From Pseudomonas helleri (lineage in GTDB: Bacteria > Pseudomonadota > Gammaproteobacteria > Pseudomonadales > Pseudomonadaceae), in assembly GCF_001043025.1 (NCBI RefSeq), contig NZ_JYLD01000009.1, positions 186,001 to 250,000 of the forward strand: DNA of 64,000 bases, read 5' to 3'. How positions within the stretch are numbered: position 1 is the first letter of the stretch; each line of letters opens with the position of its first letter. Of this stretch, positions 9,648-17,827 are shown piece by piece. The translations under genes were made by a program, and so were the position numbers. Under the pieces are notes generated by a model. That model was not told where the DNA came from. It did not search any database and worked only from the letters and a program-made list of their open reading frames with translations.

Positions 9648-9759
9648 ACGCGCCTCTAGTGAGCGGTGGCGCCCTACCCGCGCAACACATCGGCGGGTGG
9701 GCGACTTGCACTCTAAATGCCCACCTGCGCGCTGCCCAATCACAAGATCCCATCGGTTA

Positions 9760-9774
9760 ATAACCGCGCGTTAT
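9760..9774. promoter_or_regulatory. LysR box ATAAC-N5-GTTAT before the MFS gene
   Basis: ATAAC-CGCGC-GTTAT, a 5-bp inverted repeat that fits the T-N11-A pattern of LysR-type regulators. It lies between the stop of the LysR gene and the MFS gene at 8376-9647. The same arms recur at 10734-10748, which makes a chance match less likely. Confidence 0.6.
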
Positions 9775-10730
9775 CAAGGCGTCTGGCGGGCTCCGCGCAC
9801 GGCATCGGGGCCGCTCAACAGCGCGTCGATAAACGCTTGCATCGACCAGCTCGGCGGTTCGTTGCGCCGGGTGATGATGCCGTAGTCGGCCAGCACCAGC
9901 GGAAACGGTAACGCCAGACGGGTCAGGCGCCCGGCCTGGATTTCCGGTTCGGCCATGGACTCGGCCAGCATCGCAACCACCGGGGCGGTTTGCAGCAGTT
10001 GCATGGTGGTTTGCAGCGACACGGTTTCGACGGTGTTTTCCGGGGTTTGCATGTTGGCTTCGATAAACGCCCGCTCCAGCCGCGCGCGCATCGGCGTGCC
10101 CGTCGGGTAGACCACCCAGGGCCAACTGCCGAGGTCGGTCAGCGGGGTTTCGCTGGCGCCCGCCAACGGGTGCTGGCTGCCCGTGACCAGACACAGCGGC
10201 TCGGGGGCCAACGGCTGAAAATCGAACAATTCACGGTGCCGGTCAAGAGTGAAGCGCGCCACCACCAGGTCCAGCTCCTTGTGTTCGAGCATGGTCAGCA
10301 TGTTGGCGCTGGTGCCCTCCAGCACTTCGATCGTGAGCAAGGGCCATTGTTGTTTGACCTCGACAATCGCCGCGGGCACTGCCACCGCCGCGGCCGCGTA
10401 GATGGTGCCGACTTTCAAAAAGCCATGTCCGCCCTGGCGCAGGTGGTTGATCTGGACCACAAACTGCTGGGTGTCATTGAGGGCGATTTGCGCAAAGCGC
10501 GCCACGTGACTGCCAAGGTCAGTCAGCGACATACTGCGCGGCAAACGCTGGAACACATCAAAGCCCAATTGGTGCTCGATCTCGCGCAGCATCTTGCTCA
10601 CCGCTGGCTGGCTGATGTTCATTTCCTGGGCCGTGGCGTGCATGTTTTGCGTGCGCGCCAGGGTGTCGATCAGCACCAAATGGCGGAACCGTAACCAGTT
10701 GCACAGTTGATTGAACGCGACATCCGCCAT
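9774..10730 (-). CDS. LysR-family transcriptional regulator of the aldonate locus
   Basis: 318 residues. N-terminal winged helix-turn-helix with RFRHLVLIDTLARTQNMHATAQ and ISQPAVSKMLREIEHQLG (about residues 15-55), then a LysR substrate-binding domain. This resembles the GbpR/PcaQ-like group of sugar- and aromatic-acid regulators. The ATG giving MADVAFNQL is chosen because GGGAGG lies 8 bp before it; the in-frame ATG at 10769 has no ribosome site. It is divergent from the SDR gene that heads the catabolic operon. An ATAAC-N5-GTTAT box overlaps its own ribosome site, which suggests autorepression. The inducer is probably a sugar acid or a keto-deoxy intermediate. Confidence 0.9.
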   Translation of the reverse strand: MADVAFNQLCNWLRFRHLVLIDTLARTQNMHATAQEMNISQPAVSKMLREIEHQLGFDVFQRLPRSMSLTDLGSHVARFAQIALNDTQQFVVQINHLRQGGHGFLKVGTIYAAAAVAVPAAIVEVKQQWPLLTIEVLEGTSANMLTMLEHKELDLVVARFTLDRHRELFDFQPLAPEPLCLVTGSQHPLAGASETPLTDLGSWPWVVYPTGTPMRARLERAFIEANMQTPENTVETVSLQTTMQLLQTAPVVAMLAESMAEPEIQAGRLTRLALPFPLVLADYGIITRRNEPPSWSMQAFIDALLSGPDAVRGARQTP

Positions 10731-10733
10731 CCG

Positions 10734-10748
10734 ATAACCTCCCGTTAT
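10734..10748. promoter_or_regulatory. LysR box ATAAC-N5-GTTAT in the LysR/SDR divergent promoter
   Basis: ATAAC-CTCCC-GTTAT lies 3 bp from the LysR start codon and covers its ribosome site (GGGAGG on the minus strand). The arms are identical to those at 9760-9774. The position fits autorepression of the regulator together with control of the divergent SDR operon. Confidence 0.6.
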
Positions 10749-10828
10749 TAAGGCTTGAGAATATCTCATTGGCGATTATCGCAGCGCAACATTAGTGTTG
10801 GCCCCATAAGAACAATGGATCCGCACTC

Positions 10829-11569
10829 ATGAACCTCGCCAACAAACGCGTTTTGATTACCGCGGCGGCAAACGGTATTGGTCGCGCCTCGGTACTGGCC
10901 TTGCGCGATGCAGGCGCCACGGTCATCGCCACTGACTTGAACGTCGATGCCTTGCACGACATTCCCGGTATTCAGGCGTTATCGCTGGACGTCACGCAAC
11001 CGGCAGCCATCGACGCCATTCGCCAGCAAGTCGGCACCCTCGACGTGCTGTTCAACTGCGCAGGCTACGTGCACAGCGGCGCGCTGCTGGAGTGCGACGA
11101 CAGCGCCTGGCAATTCTCATTCGACCTCAACGTCACCGCCATGTACCGGATGATCCGTGCGTTCTTGCCGGGCATGCTGGAAAACGGTGGCGGCTCGATC
11201 ATCAACATGGCCTCGGTGGCGTCCAGCGTGAAGGGCGTACCGAACCGTTTTGCCTACACCGCCAGCAAAGCGGCGGTGATTGGCTTGACCAAATCGGTGG
11301 CGACCGATTACATCAGTCAAGGCATTCGTTGTAACGCCATATGCCCAGGCACGGTAGATTCACCTTCGCTGCGCCAGCGCATTGCCGAACAGGCCCGTGA
11401 GCAAGGGCGTTCGGAGGCAGAGGTGTATCAAGCGTTCGTGGCTCGCCAGCCCATGGGCCGCATCGGCAGCGCCGAAGAAATCGCCCAGTTGGTGGTGTAC
11501 CTGGCCAGCGATGCCAGCAGCTACACCACTGGCACCACGCAGATTATTGATGGCGGGATGAGCAACTAA
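10829..11569 (+). CDS. SDR-family dehydrogenase (2-keto-3-deoxy-aldonate dehydrogenase-like)
   Basis: 246 residues, classical short-chain dehydrogenase. Cofactor motif AANGIGRAS near residue 15 (the usual TGxxxGxG is changed to AANGIG), an acidic residue in ATDLNVD favouring NAD, NCAGYVH, and the catalytic Tyr143-x3-Lys147 in YTASK. The sequence resembles the BDH2-like group that contains L-fuconate/L-rhamnonate pathway 2-keto-3-deoxy-aldonate dehydrogenases. That fits the FAH-type diketo-acid hydrolase gene next to it. It is the first gene of the operon; a REPIN separates it from the next gene. The exact substrate is inferred from context. Confidence 0.83.
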   Translation: MNLANKRVLITAAANGIGRASVLALRDAGATVIATDLNVDALHDIPGIQALSLDVTQPAAIDAIRQQVGTLDVLFNCAGYVHSGALLECDDSAWQFSFDLNVTAMYRMIRAFLPGMLENGGGSIINMASVASSVKGVPNRFAYTASKAAVIGLTKSVATDYISQGIRCNAICPGTVDSPSLRQRIAEQAREQGRSEAEVYQAFVARQPMGRIGSAEEIAQLVVYLASDASSYTTGTTQIIDGGMSN

Positions 11570-11575
11570 TTCCCA

Positions 11576-11645
11576 CTGTAGGAGCGAGCTTGCCTCGCGA
11601 GCTTTTAAAAGATCAAAAGATCGCGAGGCAAGCTCGCTCCTACAG
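11576..11645. repeat. REPIN (REP doublet), type A
   Basis: Inverted pair: CTGTAGGAGCGAGC TTGCCTCGCG on the left and its complement on the right, closing on GCTCGCTCCTACAG. It can fold into one long hairpin in the mRNA between the SDR and FAH genes. Such doublets are spread by RAYT transposases in pseudomonads; no RAYT gene is in the window. Confidence 0.9.
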
Positions 11646-11679
11646 AAGGTCAGGTTTTTAATTCGATACAGGAGCTTTT

Positions 11680-12528
11680 ATGAAACTGCTGCGCTACGGC
11701 GAAAAAGGTCAGGAAAAACCCGGTCTGCTGGATGCCCAAGGCAATATCCGTGATTTGTCGGCGCACATCGCCGATGTCGCCGGCAAGGCGCTGGAGCCTG
11801 CAAGCCTGCAAGCCCTGAGTAAAATCGACCCGGCCAGCCTGCCGCTGGTCAACGGCTCACCGCGTATCGGCGCCTGCGTCGGGCAGGTCGGCAAGTTCAT
11901 TTGCATCGGCCTTAACTACGCCGACCACGCCGCTGAATCCGGGCTGGCCGTGCCGTCGGAGCCGGTGGTTTTCAACAAGTGGACCAGCGCCATTTGCGGC
12001 CCCAATGATGACGTCGAAATCCCCCGCGGCTCGGTCAAGACTGACTGGGAAGTCGAGCTGGGTGTAGTCATCGGCAAAGGCGGCCGCTACATCGACGAAA
12101 GCAACGCCCTGGACCACGTCGCCGGTTACTGCGTGATCAACGATGTGTCCGAGCGTGAATGGCAACTGGAACGCGGCGGCACCTGGGACAAAGGCAAGGG
12201 TTTTGACACCTTCGGCCCGATTGGCCCATGGCTGGTGACCCGTGACGAGATCCGCGACCCGCACCAACTCAAGCTGTGGCTTGAGGTCGACGGACAGCGC
12301 TACCAGAACGGCAATACCAACACCATGGTGTTCCAGGTCCCGGCGCTGATTGCCTACCTGAGCCGCTGCATGTCGCTGCAACCGGGCGATGTGATTTCTA
12401 CCGGCACGCCGCCGGGCGTGGGCCTTGGGGTCAAGCCTGAGCCGGTGTACCTGCGCGCCGGCCAGCAGATGCGCCTGGGCATCGAAGGGCTGGGCGAACA
12501 GCAGCAACGCACGGTGCAAGCCGACTGA
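11680..12528 (+). CDS. FAH-family hydrolase (2,4-diketo-3-deoxy-aldonate hydrolase-like)
   Basis: 282 residues, fumarylacetoacetate-hydrolase fold. The N-terminal part MKLLRYGEKGQEKPGLLDAQ and the core GLNYADHAAESG, then DWEVELGVVIG with metal-binding acidic residues, GYCVINDVSERE and ISTGTPPGVGLG, are typical of the group that includes L-fuconate/L-rhamnonate pathway 2,4-diketo-3-deoxy acid hydrolases and ureidoglycolate lyase. With the SDR upstream it would cleave a diketo acid to pyruvate plus a hydroxy acid, needing Mg or Mn. CAGGAGC precedes the ATG. It is followed 39 bp later by the DenD-like gene. Confidence 0.85.
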   Translation: MKLLRYGEKGQEKPGLLDAQGNIRDLSAHIADVAGKALEPASLQALSKIDPASLPLVNGSPRIGACVGQVGKFICIGLNYADHAAESGLAVPSEPVVFNKWTSAICGPNDDVEIPRGSVKTDWEVELGVVIGKGGRYIDESNALDHVAGYCVINDVSEREWQLERGGTWDKGKGFDTFGPIGPWLVTRDEIRDPHQLKLWLEVDGQRYQNGNTNTMVFQVPALIAYLSRCMSLQPGDVISTGTPPGVGLGVKPEPVYLRAGQQMRLGIEGLGEQQQRTVQAD

Positions 12529-12567
12529 TTACACCGCTCAAACAACTATAAGAAACAGGAGCTTCAC

Positions 12568-13539
12568 ATGCGCATCCTCATCACTGGCGGTACCGGCTTT
12601 ATCGGCAAGCAACTGGCTCAACGCCTGGCAGATTTGAACACCCTGACGCTGGAAGGCGAAGCACCGCGCACCATCGAACGCATCGTGCTGTTCGACGCCT
12701 TTGCCGGTGAAGACGTACCCAATGACCCGCGCATTGAGCTGGTGACCGGCGATGTTGCCGACCCTGAAGTGATCGCCCGTGTCACCGATGGCGTGGACCT
12801 GGTGTGGCACCTGGCGGCAGTGGTCAGCTCGGCCGCCGAGGCGGATTTTGACTTGGGCATGCAGGTGAATTTGCACGGCCTGATGCTGCTTCTCGAAACC
12901 CTGCGCAAGCAAGGCACCGCGCCGCGTCTGGTGTACGCCAGCGGCTTCGCAGTGTTCGGCGGCAAGCTGCCGGACGTGGTGGACGACGACACCGTGCTCA
13001 CCCCGCAATCGTCCTATGGCATGCAAAAAGCCGTGGGTGAATTGCTGGTGGCCGACTACGCCCGCAAAGGCTTTGTGGATGGCCGCGTGTTGCGCCTGCC
13101 GACCGTGGCGGTGCGCCCCGGCAAACCGAACAAAGCCGCGTCGACCTTTTTTAGCTCGATCATCCGCGAGCCGCTGGTGGGCCTGCCTGCCGTATGCCCG
13201 GTGCGCCCCGACACCCGCGTGTACCTGACCTCGCCACGGCGCATTGTCGAGTCGATGTTGTTGGGCATGACCCTGTCGCCGCAAACCCTGGGCGGCGAGC
13301 GCATCATCCCGCTGCCGGGCGTGACCACCACCGTGGCCGACATGGTGGCGGCGCTGCAACGGGTGGCCGGTGATAAAGCCACGCAACTGATTCGCTGGGA
13401 GCCGGATGCAACCATCCAGCGTATTGTCGAAAGCTGGCCAAGCAAGGTAGAAGCCCCACGTGCCCGTGCACTGGGCTTTACCGCCGACCCGGACTTCGAC
13501 GCCATCGTGCGTGCGCACATAGAAGATACTGCACAGTAA
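12568..13539 (+). CDS. denD: NAD-dependent epimerase/dehydratase family, D-erythronate dehydrogenase-like
   Basis: 323 residues, extended SDR fold. The N terminus MRILITGGTGFIGKQLAQRL carries the GxxGxxG dinucleotide motif; the catalytic region holds SSYGMQKAVGELL (Tyr-x3-Lys). The overall sequence, including HLAAVVSSAAEADFDLGMQVN and FFSSIIREPLVGLPA, matches the proteins called DenD, which oxidise D-erythronate at C2. The kinase and aldolase partners of the known erythronate pathway (DUF1537 kinase, OtnC-like aldolase) are not in this cluster, so the true substrate here may differ. CAGGAGC precedes the ATG. Confidence 0.8.
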   Translation: MRILITGGTGFIGKQLAQRLADLNTLTLEGEAPRTIERIVLFDAFAGEDVPNDPRIELVTGDVADPEVIARVTDGVDLVWHLAAVVSSAAEADFDLGMQVNLHGLMLLLETLRKQGTAPRLVYASGFAVFGGKLPDVVDDDTVLTPQSSYGMQKAVGELLVADYARKGFVDGRVLRLPTVAVRPGKPNKAASTFFSSIIREPLVGLPAVCPVRPDTRVYLTSPRRIVESMLLGMTLSPQTLGGERIIPLPGVTTTVADMVAALQRVAGDKATQLIRWEPDATIQRIVESWPSKVEAPRARALGFTADPDFDAIVRAHIEDTAQ

Positions 13540-13545
13540 ACACCC

Positions 13546-13615
13546 CTGTAGGAGCGAGCTTGCCTCGCGATCTTTTGATCGTTTAAAAGATCGCGAGGCA
13601 AGCTCGCTCCTACAG
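13546..13615. repeat. REPIN, type A
   Basis: Same inverted-repeat unit as at 11576-11645, with the central GATCTTTTGATC and AAAAGATCGCG arms. It sits between the DenD-like gene and the second MFS gene. Confidence 0.9.
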
Positions 13616-13648
13616 AAAAACAACAATAAAAAATTGAGGCCGTGCGAA

Positions 13649-15025
13649 ATGACCACCACCCCGCTTCCGGATGTCACTGACATCGAGCAACAAACGATCA
13701 AGCGCGTCACCAAGCGCATGATCCCCTTTCTGATCCTGCTGTTTGTGGTCGCCTTTCTGGACCGCAACAACGTCGGTTTCGCCGCCCTGCGCATGAACGA
13801 CGACATCGGTATCAGCCAAACCCTGTATGGCCTGGGTGCTGGTATTTTCTTCCTCGGCTACTTCATTTTCGAAGTGCCGAGCAACGTCTTGCTGCACCGC
13901 TACGGCGCCCGCGTGTGGATCGCCCGGATCATGGTGACCTGGGGCATCATCGCCGGGGCCATGGGCTTTTTGCAGACGCCGGTGCACTTTGTCTCACTGC
14001 GTTTTCTGCTGGGCATCGCTGAAGCCGGGTTCTTCCCGGGGGTGATTTACCTGCTGTCGCTGTGGTTCCCGAGCCGCTACCGGGCCCGCATGATCGCCAC
14101 CTTTTACCTCGGCGTACCCATCGCACAGGTCATCGGCGCGCCACTGTCGGTGGGCCTGATGGAAATGGGCGACGCACTGGGCTTCGTCGGCTGGCGCTTG
14201 ATGTACATCGTCGAAGCTGTACCGGCGGTAATTCTCGGCGTGGTCTGCTACTTCTACCTCACCGACCATCCGCGTCAGGCCCACTGGCTGACCGATGCGC
14301 AGCGCAACTGGCTGATCAACACCCTGGAGCATGAAGAGCGCAACAAACCGCTGGTCGTGGGCATTCAACCGAGCAAATGGGAGATGATCCGCAAGGCGTT
14401 GTCCAGCCGTCAGGTATGGCTGCTGGCGCTGGTGTACTTCGGCATCACCTCGGGCTCCAACGCCATGAACTTCTTTATGCCCACCGTACTGGCCTCGTTC
14501 CGTGGCTCGTTCGGGCTGGAAATCGGCCTGATGCAAAACGGCCTGATCACCGCCATTCCTTACGCCTTGGCCGCTGTTGCCATGATCTGGTGGAGCCGTC
14601 GTTCGGACCGCCTGCAAGAACGTCACTGGCACGCCGGTGGTGCCGCCATGCTCGCTGCTGTGTCCATCGCCGTGGCGCTGTGGCTGAACCAGCCATGGAT
14701 CATCGTGATCGGCTTCATCCTGCTGGCCATGGGCGTTTACAGCGCGATCAACGTGTTCTGGGCCGTGCCAGGGCAAGTGCTCACCGGCCTTGGAGCTGCA
14801 GCCGGGATTGGCCTGATCAACTCCATCGGTAACCTCAGCGGCTTTATTGGCCCTTACCTGACCGGTTACCTGTTCAACGTGACCGGCAGCTACACCCCGG
14901 GCTTCCTGGTGATTGCCGCACTGGTCGGCGCCGGTGGTCTGGGCATGGTGTTGATGCCACGTAACAAGGTGTCGCTGGGCAACGCAGCCGGCGCAACCTC
15001 TGCAACCTTAGGAGGCAAGGCATGA
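13649..15025 (+). CDS. MFS transporter, ACS type (aldonate/hydroxy-acid importer)
   Basis: 458 residues with 12 membrane helices. RMIPFLILLFVVAFLDRNNVGFAALRM at the N terminus, SNVLLHRYGARVWIARIM in the first loop and a conserved RFLLGIAEAGFFPG in helix 4 identify the tartrate/nicotinate/phthalate branch of the ACS family. TTGAGG lies 9 bp before the chosen ATG (13649); an upstream in-frame TTG is less likely. The stop overlaps the next start in ATGA, so the importer and the following dehydrogenase are translationally coupled. Confidence 0.88.
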   Translation: MTTTPLPDVTDIEQQTIKRVTKRMIPFLILLFVVAFLDRNNVGFAALRMNDDIGISQTLYGLGAGIFFLGYFIFEVPSNVLLHRYGARVWIARIMVTWGIIAGAMGFLQTPVHFVSLRFLLGIAEAGFFPGVIYLLSLWFPSRYRARMIATFYLGVPIAQVIGAPLSVGLMEMGDALGFVGWRLMYIVEAVPAVILGVVCYFYLTDHPRQAHWLTDAQRNWLINTLEHEERNKPLVVGIQPSKWEMIRKALSSRQVWLLALVYFGITSGSNAMNFFMPTVLASFRGSFGLEIGLMQNGLITAIPYALAAVAMIWWSRRSDRLQERHWHAGGAAMLAAVSIAVALWLNQPWIIVIGFILLAMGVYSAINVFWAVPGQVLTGLGAAAGIGLINSIGNLSGFIGPYLTGYLFNVTGSYTPGFLVIAALVGAGGLGMVLMPRNKVSLGNAAGATSATLGGKA

Positions 15026-15906
15026 GCCTGCAAACCGTAGCGTTTATTGGCACCGGGATCATGGGCAAGCCCATGGCCCGCAACCTGTTGCACGCCGGCT
15101 ACCCGGTACGGGCCTGGAACCGCTCGGCGGCCAAGGCCGAGGAATTGTCCGCCCAGGGCGCCGAGGTGTTTGCCACCCCGGCCGAGGCGGCCGAAGGCGC
15201 TCAGGTGCTGATCTGCATGCTCAGCGATGGCCGGACCTGTGACGAGGTGCTGTTTGGTGAAAACGGCGCCGCCAAGGCTCTGGCGCCGGGCGCGCTGGTG
15301 GTGGTGATGAGTTCGATCCCGGTCGACACCGCCGTCGAACACGCCCGGCTGAGCGCCGAACTTGGCTTGCGCTACCTCGACGCCCCGGTGTCGGGGGGCG
15401 AGCGCGGGGCCCTTGAAGCGAGCCTGGCAATTATGGTCGGTGGCGAAACCGCCGCCTTTGAACAAGGCCGCGCCGTACTGGCGGCCATGGGCCGCCCGGT
15501 GCATGTCGGCCCGGCCGGCACCGGCGAGCTGTCAAAACTGGTCAATCAATTGATCGTGGCCAGCACCATCGCCACCGTCGCCGAAGGCCTGCTGCTGGCC
15601 GAGCGCGGCGGCGCCGACCCGTCCAAGGTGCATGAAGCCTTGATGGGCGGTTTTGTCGATTCACCGATCTGGCGTCAACACGGTCAGCGCATGCTGACCA
15701 ACGACTTCACCCCCGGTGGCCCGGCCAAATGGCAACTCAAAGACACCCGCACCGCCCTCGCCCAGGCGCACAAGCTCGGCTTGTCGCTGCCGGTGGCCAG
15801 CCTCGTCGACGGGCTGTTTGCAGCCATGGTCGAGGCCGGTGACGGCGAGCTTGATCACGCCGGATTGATCCGCCAATTACGCCGCAACAACACTTTGCCT
15901 GAATAA
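15022..15906 (+). CDS. NAD(P)-dependent beta-hydroxyacid dehydrogenase (LtnD/GarR-like)
   Basis: 294 residues, 6-phosphogluconate/3-hydroxyisobutyrate dehydrogenase family. N-terminal Rossmann GTGIMGKPMARNLLHAGY, the substrate signature LRYLDAPVSGGERGALEASL, and the catalytic Lys region GELSKLVNQLIVAST (Lys followed by Asn). Relatives include tartronate-semialdehyde reductase, L-threonate dehydrogenase and hydroxyisobutyrate dehydrogenase. The context of sugar-acid catabolism favours a hydroxy-acid substrate such as threonate or tartronate semialdehyde. GGAGGCAAGG precedes the ATG inside the end of the MFS gene. Confidence 0.85.
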   Translation: MSLQTVAFIGTGIMGKPMARNLLHAGYPVRAWNRSAAKAEELSAQGAEVFATPAEAAEGAQVLICMLSDGRTCDEVLFGENGAAKALAPGALVVVMSSIPVDTAVEHARLSAELGLRYLDAPVSGGERGALEASLAIMVGGETAAFEQGRAVLAAMGRPVHVGPAGTGELSKLVNQLIVASTIATVAEGLLLAERGGADPSKVHEALMGGFVDSPIWRQHGQRMLTNDFTPGGPAKWQLKDTRTALAQAHKLGLSLPVASLVDGLFAAMVEAGDGELDHAGLIRQLRRNNTLPE

Positions 15907-15928
15907 AAATAATTTGCTGGAGCCTGCC

Positions 15929-17713
15929 ATGACCGAATCCACCCCACGCCGCCTGCGCAGCCAGTTATGGTTCGATGATCCCAGCCATGCTGACCTCACC
16001 GCGCTGTACGTTGAGCGCTACATGAACCAGGGCCTGACCCGCGCCGAGCTGCAATCGGGGCGGCCGATTATCGGCATCGCCCAGACCGGCAGCGACCTGA
16101 CCCCGTGCAATCGTCATCACATTGAACTGGCCAAGCGGGTCAAGGATGGCATCCGCGATGCCGGCGGGATCCCGATGGAATTCCCGGTACACCCGATTGC
16201 CGAACAGTCACGCCGCCCGACCGCCGCACTGGACCGCAACCTGGCCTATCTGGGCCTGGTTGAAGTGCTGCACGGCTACCCGCTGGATGGCGTGGTGCTG
16301 ACCACCGGCTGCGACAAAACCACCCCGGCGTGCCTGATGGCCGCCGCCACCACCGACTTGCCGTCCATTGTGCTGTCCGGCGGGCCGATGCTCGACGGTT
16401 GGCACAAAGGCCAGCGCATCGGCTCCGGCACGGTACTGTGGCATGCGCGCAATTTGCTCAGCGCGGGCGAGATCGACTACGAAGGGTTCATGACCCTGAC
16501 CACCGCCTCGTCGCCCTCGGTGGGCCACTGCAACACCATGGGCACCGCGCTGTCGATGAACGCGCTGGCCGAAGCGTTGGGCATGTCGTTGCCGGGTTGC
16601 GCGAGCATTCCGGCGCCGTACCGCGAGCGCGGGCAAATGGCTTATGCCACCGGCATGCGCATTGTCGATCTGGTACGCGAAGACGTGCGCCCGTCGCAGA
16701 TCATGACCCACGCCGCCTTCGAAAACGCCATCGCCGTGGCCTCGGCCCTCGGCGCCTCCACCAACTGCCCGCCGCACCTGATCGCCATCGCCCGCCACAG
16801 TGGCATCGACCTGTCGCTGGACGACTGGCAGCGCGTCGGCGAAGACGTGCCGTTGCTGGTTAACTGCATGCCGGCCGGTGAATACCTGGGCGAAAGCTTC
16901 CACCGAGCGGGCGGCGTGCCGGCGGTGATGCACGAACTGGACAAAGTCGGCCGCCTGCACCGCGATTGCCTGACCGTGAGCGGCCGCAAGATGGGCGAAG
17001 TGGTGGCCGATTGTGTGACCGGCGACCGCGACGTGATCCGCTCCTACGAAGACCCGTTGATGCACCGCGCAGGCTTTATCGTGCTCAGCGGCAACTTCTT
17101 CGACAGCGCGATCATGAAGATGTCAGTGGTCGGTGAGGCGTTCCGCAGCACCTACCTCAGCGACCCCGAGCGGCCCAACAGTTTTGAAGCGCGGGCCATC
17201 GTCTTTGAAGGCCCGGAAGACTATCAGGCGCGGATCAACGACCCGTCACTGGACATCGACGAGCGCTGCATTCTGGTGATTCGCGGCTGCGGCACTGTGG
17301 GCTTCCCCGGCAGTGGCGAGGTGGTCAACATGACCCCGCCGTCCGCCATGATCAAGGCCGGTATCGACTCGTTGCCATGCATGGGCGACGGTCGCCAGAG
17401 CGGCACCTCGGCCAGCCCGTCGATCCTCAACATGTCCCCGGAATCGGCGGTGGGCGGCGGCTTGTCATTGCTGCGCACTGGTGACCGCCTGCGCGTCGAT
17501 CTCAATGCGCGCAGCGTCAACCTGCTGGTGGACGAAGCCGAACTCGACGAACGCCGCAAAGAACCGCTGCCACCGCTGGCCCCGTCGCAAACCCCGTGGC
17601 AGGAACTGTACCGCCAACTGGTCGGCCAGTTGTCCACCGGCGGCTGCCTGGAACCGGCCACCCTGTACTGGCGCGTCATCCCGGAAAACGGCCCGCCGCG
17701 CCACTCTCACTAA
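15929..17713 (+). CDS. IlvD/EDD-family dehydratase (aldonate dehydratase)
   Basis: 594 residues, about the usual size for the family. TTGCDKTTPACLMAAATT contains the iron-sulfur Cys of sugar-acid dehydratases; another Cys lies in SPSVGHCNTMGTA; MGDGRQSGTSASPSILNMSPESA near the end is the catalytic C-terminal motif. The sequence is of the pentonate/hexonate type (arabonate, xylonate or galactonate dehydratase) rather than dihydroxyacid dehydratase. It removes water from an aldonate to give the 2-keto-3-deoxy acid used by the SDR and FAH enzymes around it. CTGGAG precedes the ATG at 15929; the in-frame TTG at 15914 is rejected. Confidence 0.9.
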   Translation: MTESTPRRLRSQLWFDDPSHADLTALYVERYMNQGLTRAELQSGRPIIGIAQTGSDLTPCNRHHIELAKRVKDGIRDAGGIPMEFPVHPIAEQSRRPTAALDRNLAYLGLVEVLHGYPLDGVVLTTGCDKTTPACLMAAATTDLPSIVLSGGPMLDGWHKGQRIGSGTVLWHARNLLSAGEIDYEGFMTLTTASSPSVGHCNTMGTALSMNALAEALGMSLPGCASIPAPYRERGQMAYATGMRIVDLVREDVRPSQIMTHAAFENAIAVASALGASTNCPPHLIAIARHSGIDLSLDDWQRVGEDVPLLVNCMPAGEYLGESFHRAGGVPAVMHELDKVGRLHRDCLTVSGRKMGEVVADCVTGDRDVIRSYEDPLMHRAGFIVLSGNFFDSAIMKMSVVGEAFRSTYLSDPERPNSFEARAIVFEGPEDYQARINDPSLDIDERCILVIRGCGTVGFPGSGEVVNMTPPSAMIKAGIDSLPCMGDGRQSGTSASPSILNMSPESAVGGGLSLLRTGDRLRVDLNARSVNLLVDEAELDERRKEPLPPLAPSQTPWQELYRQLVGQLSTGGCLEPATLYWRVIPENGPPRHSH

Positions 17714-17727
17714 CGCTCAGCTCCCTT

Positions 17728-17794
17728 TGTAGGAGCGAGCTCGTCTCGCGATCTTTTGATCTTGAAAGATCGCGAGGCAAGCTCGCTCCTACAG
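17728..17794. repeat. REPIN, type A
   Basis: TGTAGGAGCGAGC...GCTCGCTCCTACA doublet between the dehydratase and the second FAH-family gene. The left half reads CTCGTCTCGCG, a small departure from the other copies. Confidence 0.88.
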
Positions 17795-17827
17795 GACACG
17801 TTCGCCCAAAATTCGAGGATTGCCCCC

